A DNA stretch of 5,626 nucleotides from Candidatus Cloacimonadota bacterium (GTDB lineage Bacteria > Cloacimonadota > Cloacimonadia > Cloacimonadales > Cloacimonadaceae). The translations under genes and the position numbers were made by a program. The notes below the pieces were generated by a model, which was not told the origin of the DNA, ran no database searches, and was given only the letters and a program-made list of their open reading frames with translations. Of the stretch, positions 4,246-5,626 are shown one piece after another. The stretch covers positions 1-5,626 of the forward strand of contig DAHVPA010000127.1 in assembly GCA_027318525.1 (NCBI GenBank), in the 5' to 3' direction. Position 1 is the stretch's first letter. Each line of letters opens with the position of its first letter.

Positions 4246-4806
4246 ATGGAACTTTATTGGATGCAAGAAAAGCAGACAGTTGCGGCTAGGCAATTCAGAT
4301 ATCTCTGGTTGACAGCTGTAATCCTGCTGCTGGATCAGGCAATCAAGATGGTTGTAAAAGCTTACTTACCTTTGTATGAAAGCAAGCCTGTGATTGGAAG
4401 CTTGGTCATGTTTACCCATGTACAAAATACAGGTGCAGCATTTAGTATCAGTCTGGGAAGTCCTTCTCTCAACCGGGTGTTTTTTATAATCGTCCCTCTA
4501 CTGGCGATAGCATTTATTTTTTATTTAATCTACCGTTCCACAACCCGATTGCAACAGATCAGTTTCTGTATGATAATCGGGGGAGCACTGGGAAACCTGA
4601 TGGACAGGTTATTATATGGGTATGTCACTGACTTTGTCGATATGGATTTTCCCGATTTCATAATGCAACGCTGGCCTGTTTTTAATCTTGCAGACAGCAC
4701 AATCGTAATTGCCATGGGGTTACTGATTCTGGATATGATTATTCATAAACCAACTCCTGAAATCACGTCCCCAAACCACAACGAAGTATCAACCCTCGAT
4801 CAATAA
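4246..4806 (+). CDS. lspA: Lipoprotein signal peptidase (signal peptidase II)
   Basis: LspA is the inner-membrane aspartyl protease that cuts the signal peptide from diacylglyceryl-modified prolipoproteins. The 186-residue protein has four likely membrane segments, about 18-38, 76-97, 103-123 and 147-167. Conserved blocks are LLDQAIK (28-34), HVQNTGAAFS (58-67), GGALGNLMDR (112-121, with Asn117 and Arg121), GYVTDFVD (125-132) and FNLADS (146-151). The catalytic pair should be Asp129 and Asp150. The C-terminal tail (about 168-186) is polar and a little longer than usual. The ATG at 4246 directly follows the previous TAA and has AGGA 5 bases upstream. A second in-frame ATG at 4261 has no ribosome binding site, so the upstream one is preferred. 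All catalytic blocks are present, so it should be active. Confidence 0.96.
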   Translation: MELYWMQEKQTVAARQFRYLWLTAVILLLDQAIKMVVKAYLPLYESKPVIGSLVMFTHVQNTGAAFSISLGSPSLNRVFFIIVPLLAIAFIFYLIYRSTTRLQQISFCMIIGGALGNLMDRLLYGYVTDFVDMDFPDFIMQRWPVFNLADSTIVIAMGLLILDMIIHKPTPEITSPNHNEVSTLDQ

Positions 4807-4820
4807 ATCTAGGAGTAATT

Positions 4821-5626
4821 ATGCGCATCATCGTTTCATTTTTAGCTCTGCTGGTTATGTGCTCCGCACTATTTAGCGCTACCATTTACCAGATTCAATA
4901 CACAACGGTACCGGGTCCCGGAAATAACTATCCCTCCACACTGGTCGGGCAGGTAGTTTCCACTGAAGGAATTGTGACTGCCACCGGTTATACCGGAGGT
5001 AAATATGTGATTTCTGAAGGTACAGGATTGTGGAAAGGAATATTTATCAATGACCCAGCCCATACACCGCAAATTGGCGATAAATTGGCTATCACTGGAA
5101 CAGTCAATGAAGTCAGTGGATTTACGGAAATTGGATCTGTGACAGCTTATTCGCTGATAAGCTCTGACAACCAATTACCAGCAGTCACTCCGATTGCCCC
5201 GGGTAATATCCAATACAACAACGGGGAAGCTTATGAAGGCGTTTTTGTCAGACTGAGCAATGTGAAAGTATCCATACTGCCCTTTGGAGCTAATTTTACA
5301 GTAACAGACAACGTTAATAGCTGCCAGATAAGCAGCGGATTTTTTCCTCAACCCTATACCTGGTCTGGTATCGTATTAAACCAAATCTGGTCTGAGATAT
5401 ATGGTGTAGTCTATTACTCCTCTGGACAATACAGAGTTAATCCCAGAGGTGATGCGGATATGATCCCTCTGGCGGATATAAACACCATTTCTTTGAAGCT
5501 GGAGAATGTAGAGGCAACTAAAAACGAGGAGAAACCGGTTAATGTTACAGTTTCCAAAATGGAAGAGATCTGGGGAGTAAAAAAATACACATTGAGAGTA
5601 GGCTTTAACAAGAGGATTTTGAGTTT
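4821..5626 (+). CDS. Exported OB-fold / cohesin-like protein, 3' end cut off
   Basis: The frame is open from the ATG at 4821 to the window edge (268 full codons, no stop), so the gene is partial on the right. AGGAG lies 5 bases upstream. Residues 1-20 form a classical signal peptide (MRIIVSFLALLVMCSALFSA) with a likely cut after Ala20. Residues 22-112 (from IYQIQ through VGQVVSTEGIVTA and GDKLAITGTV) resemble the OB-fold-like domain often found ahead of extracellular nuclease or lamin-tail domains. Residues about 118-213 look like a second, related unit (EAYEGVFVRLSNVKV at 136-150, NPRGDADMIPL at 207-217). From about 222, NTISLKLENVEA, then PVNVTVSKMEEI (239-250) and YTLRVGF, looks like the start of a cohesin-type beta sandwich. 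The domain calls are by resemblance. The exported location is well supported; the full function lies in the missing part. Confidence 0.8.
   Translation, partial: MRIIVSFLALLVMCSALFSATIYQIQYTTVPGPGNNYPSTLVGQVVSTEGIVTATGYTGGKYVISEGTGLWKGIFINDPAHTPQIGDKLAITGTVNEVSGFTEIGSVTAYSLISSDNQLPAVTPIAPGNIQYNNGEAYEGVFVRLSNVKVSILPFGANFTVTDNVNSCQISSGFFPQPYTWSGIVLNQIWSEIYGVVYYSSGQYRVNPRGDADMIPLADINTISLKLENVEATKNEEKPVNVTVSKMEEIWGVKKYTLRVGFNKRILS

Noticed and set aside
4309..4314. TTGACA inside lspA
   Set aside because: No suitable -10 follows at normal spacing and it lies in the first membrane segment of a clear coding region.
854..4580. Octamer ATAATCGG occurring at 854, 1271, 2077 and 4573 on the + strand
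   Set aside because: All four copies are in frame and encode Ile-Ile-Gly inside four unrelated genes, so this is codon preference and not a DNA motif.
4821..4863. Possible lipobox (LVMC, residues 11-14) in the protein next to lspA
   Set aside because: Methionine before the cysteine does not fit the lipobox rule, and the hydrophobic core continues past the cysteine to a normal signal peptidase I site after Ala20.

Overview
The window looks like a bacterial chromosome segment of moderate, slightly AT-leaning base composition. All eight genes I can support read on the + strand. The gene set fits a diderm-type bacterium of the FCB / Cloacimonadota kind: a secreted protein with OB-fold and cohesin-like parts, lipoprotein signal peptidase, and a Gram-positive-like yggT-divIVA pair. 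This lineage call rests on overall resemblance only; no search was run.

Layout. Positions 1-35 hold the intrinsic terminator of a + strand gene lying left of the window. Positions 36-345 are non-coding and hold the most striking structure: four perfect copies and one 8/9 copy of the DnaA box TTATCCACA within 106 bp (121-226), in both orientations and paired into palindromes, with A-tracts beside them. This is a strong candidate for a replication origin (oriC) or another DnaA-binding control locus. An interrupted inverted repeat and a weak promoter lie between it and the first gene.

Three transcription units are suggested. (1) 346-1438: a small unrecognised protein followed, 1 nt later, by a SpoU/TrmH-family RNA 2'-O-methyltransferase. 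(2) A near-perfect sigma70-type promoter (TTGACA, 16 nt, TATAAT) inside the 3' end of the methyltransferase gene leads into thymidine kinase, YggT, a DivIVA-domain protein and purine nucleoside phosphorylase. These four are packed with overlapping or near-touching ends, and a weak hairpin follows them. (3) An extended -10 element precedes a TraR/DksA-type zinc-finger protein and lspA, which touch end to start. An exported protein that runs off the right edge follows 14 nt after lspA.

How they fit together. Units 2 and 3 combine nucleoside salvage (tdk, purine nucleoside phosphorylase) with cell pole/division and envelope functions (YggT, DivIVA, LspA) and a possible RNA polymerase regulator. 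The order yggT, divIVA, ..., traR/dksA-like, lspA resembles the Bacillus subtilis ylmG-divIVA-ileS-ylyA-lspA region, with a purine nucleoside phosphorylase where ileS would be. All genes to the right point away from the DnaA-box cluster, as expected for leading-strand genes if it is an origin. No mobile element, CRISPR array, tRNA or rRNA was seen.
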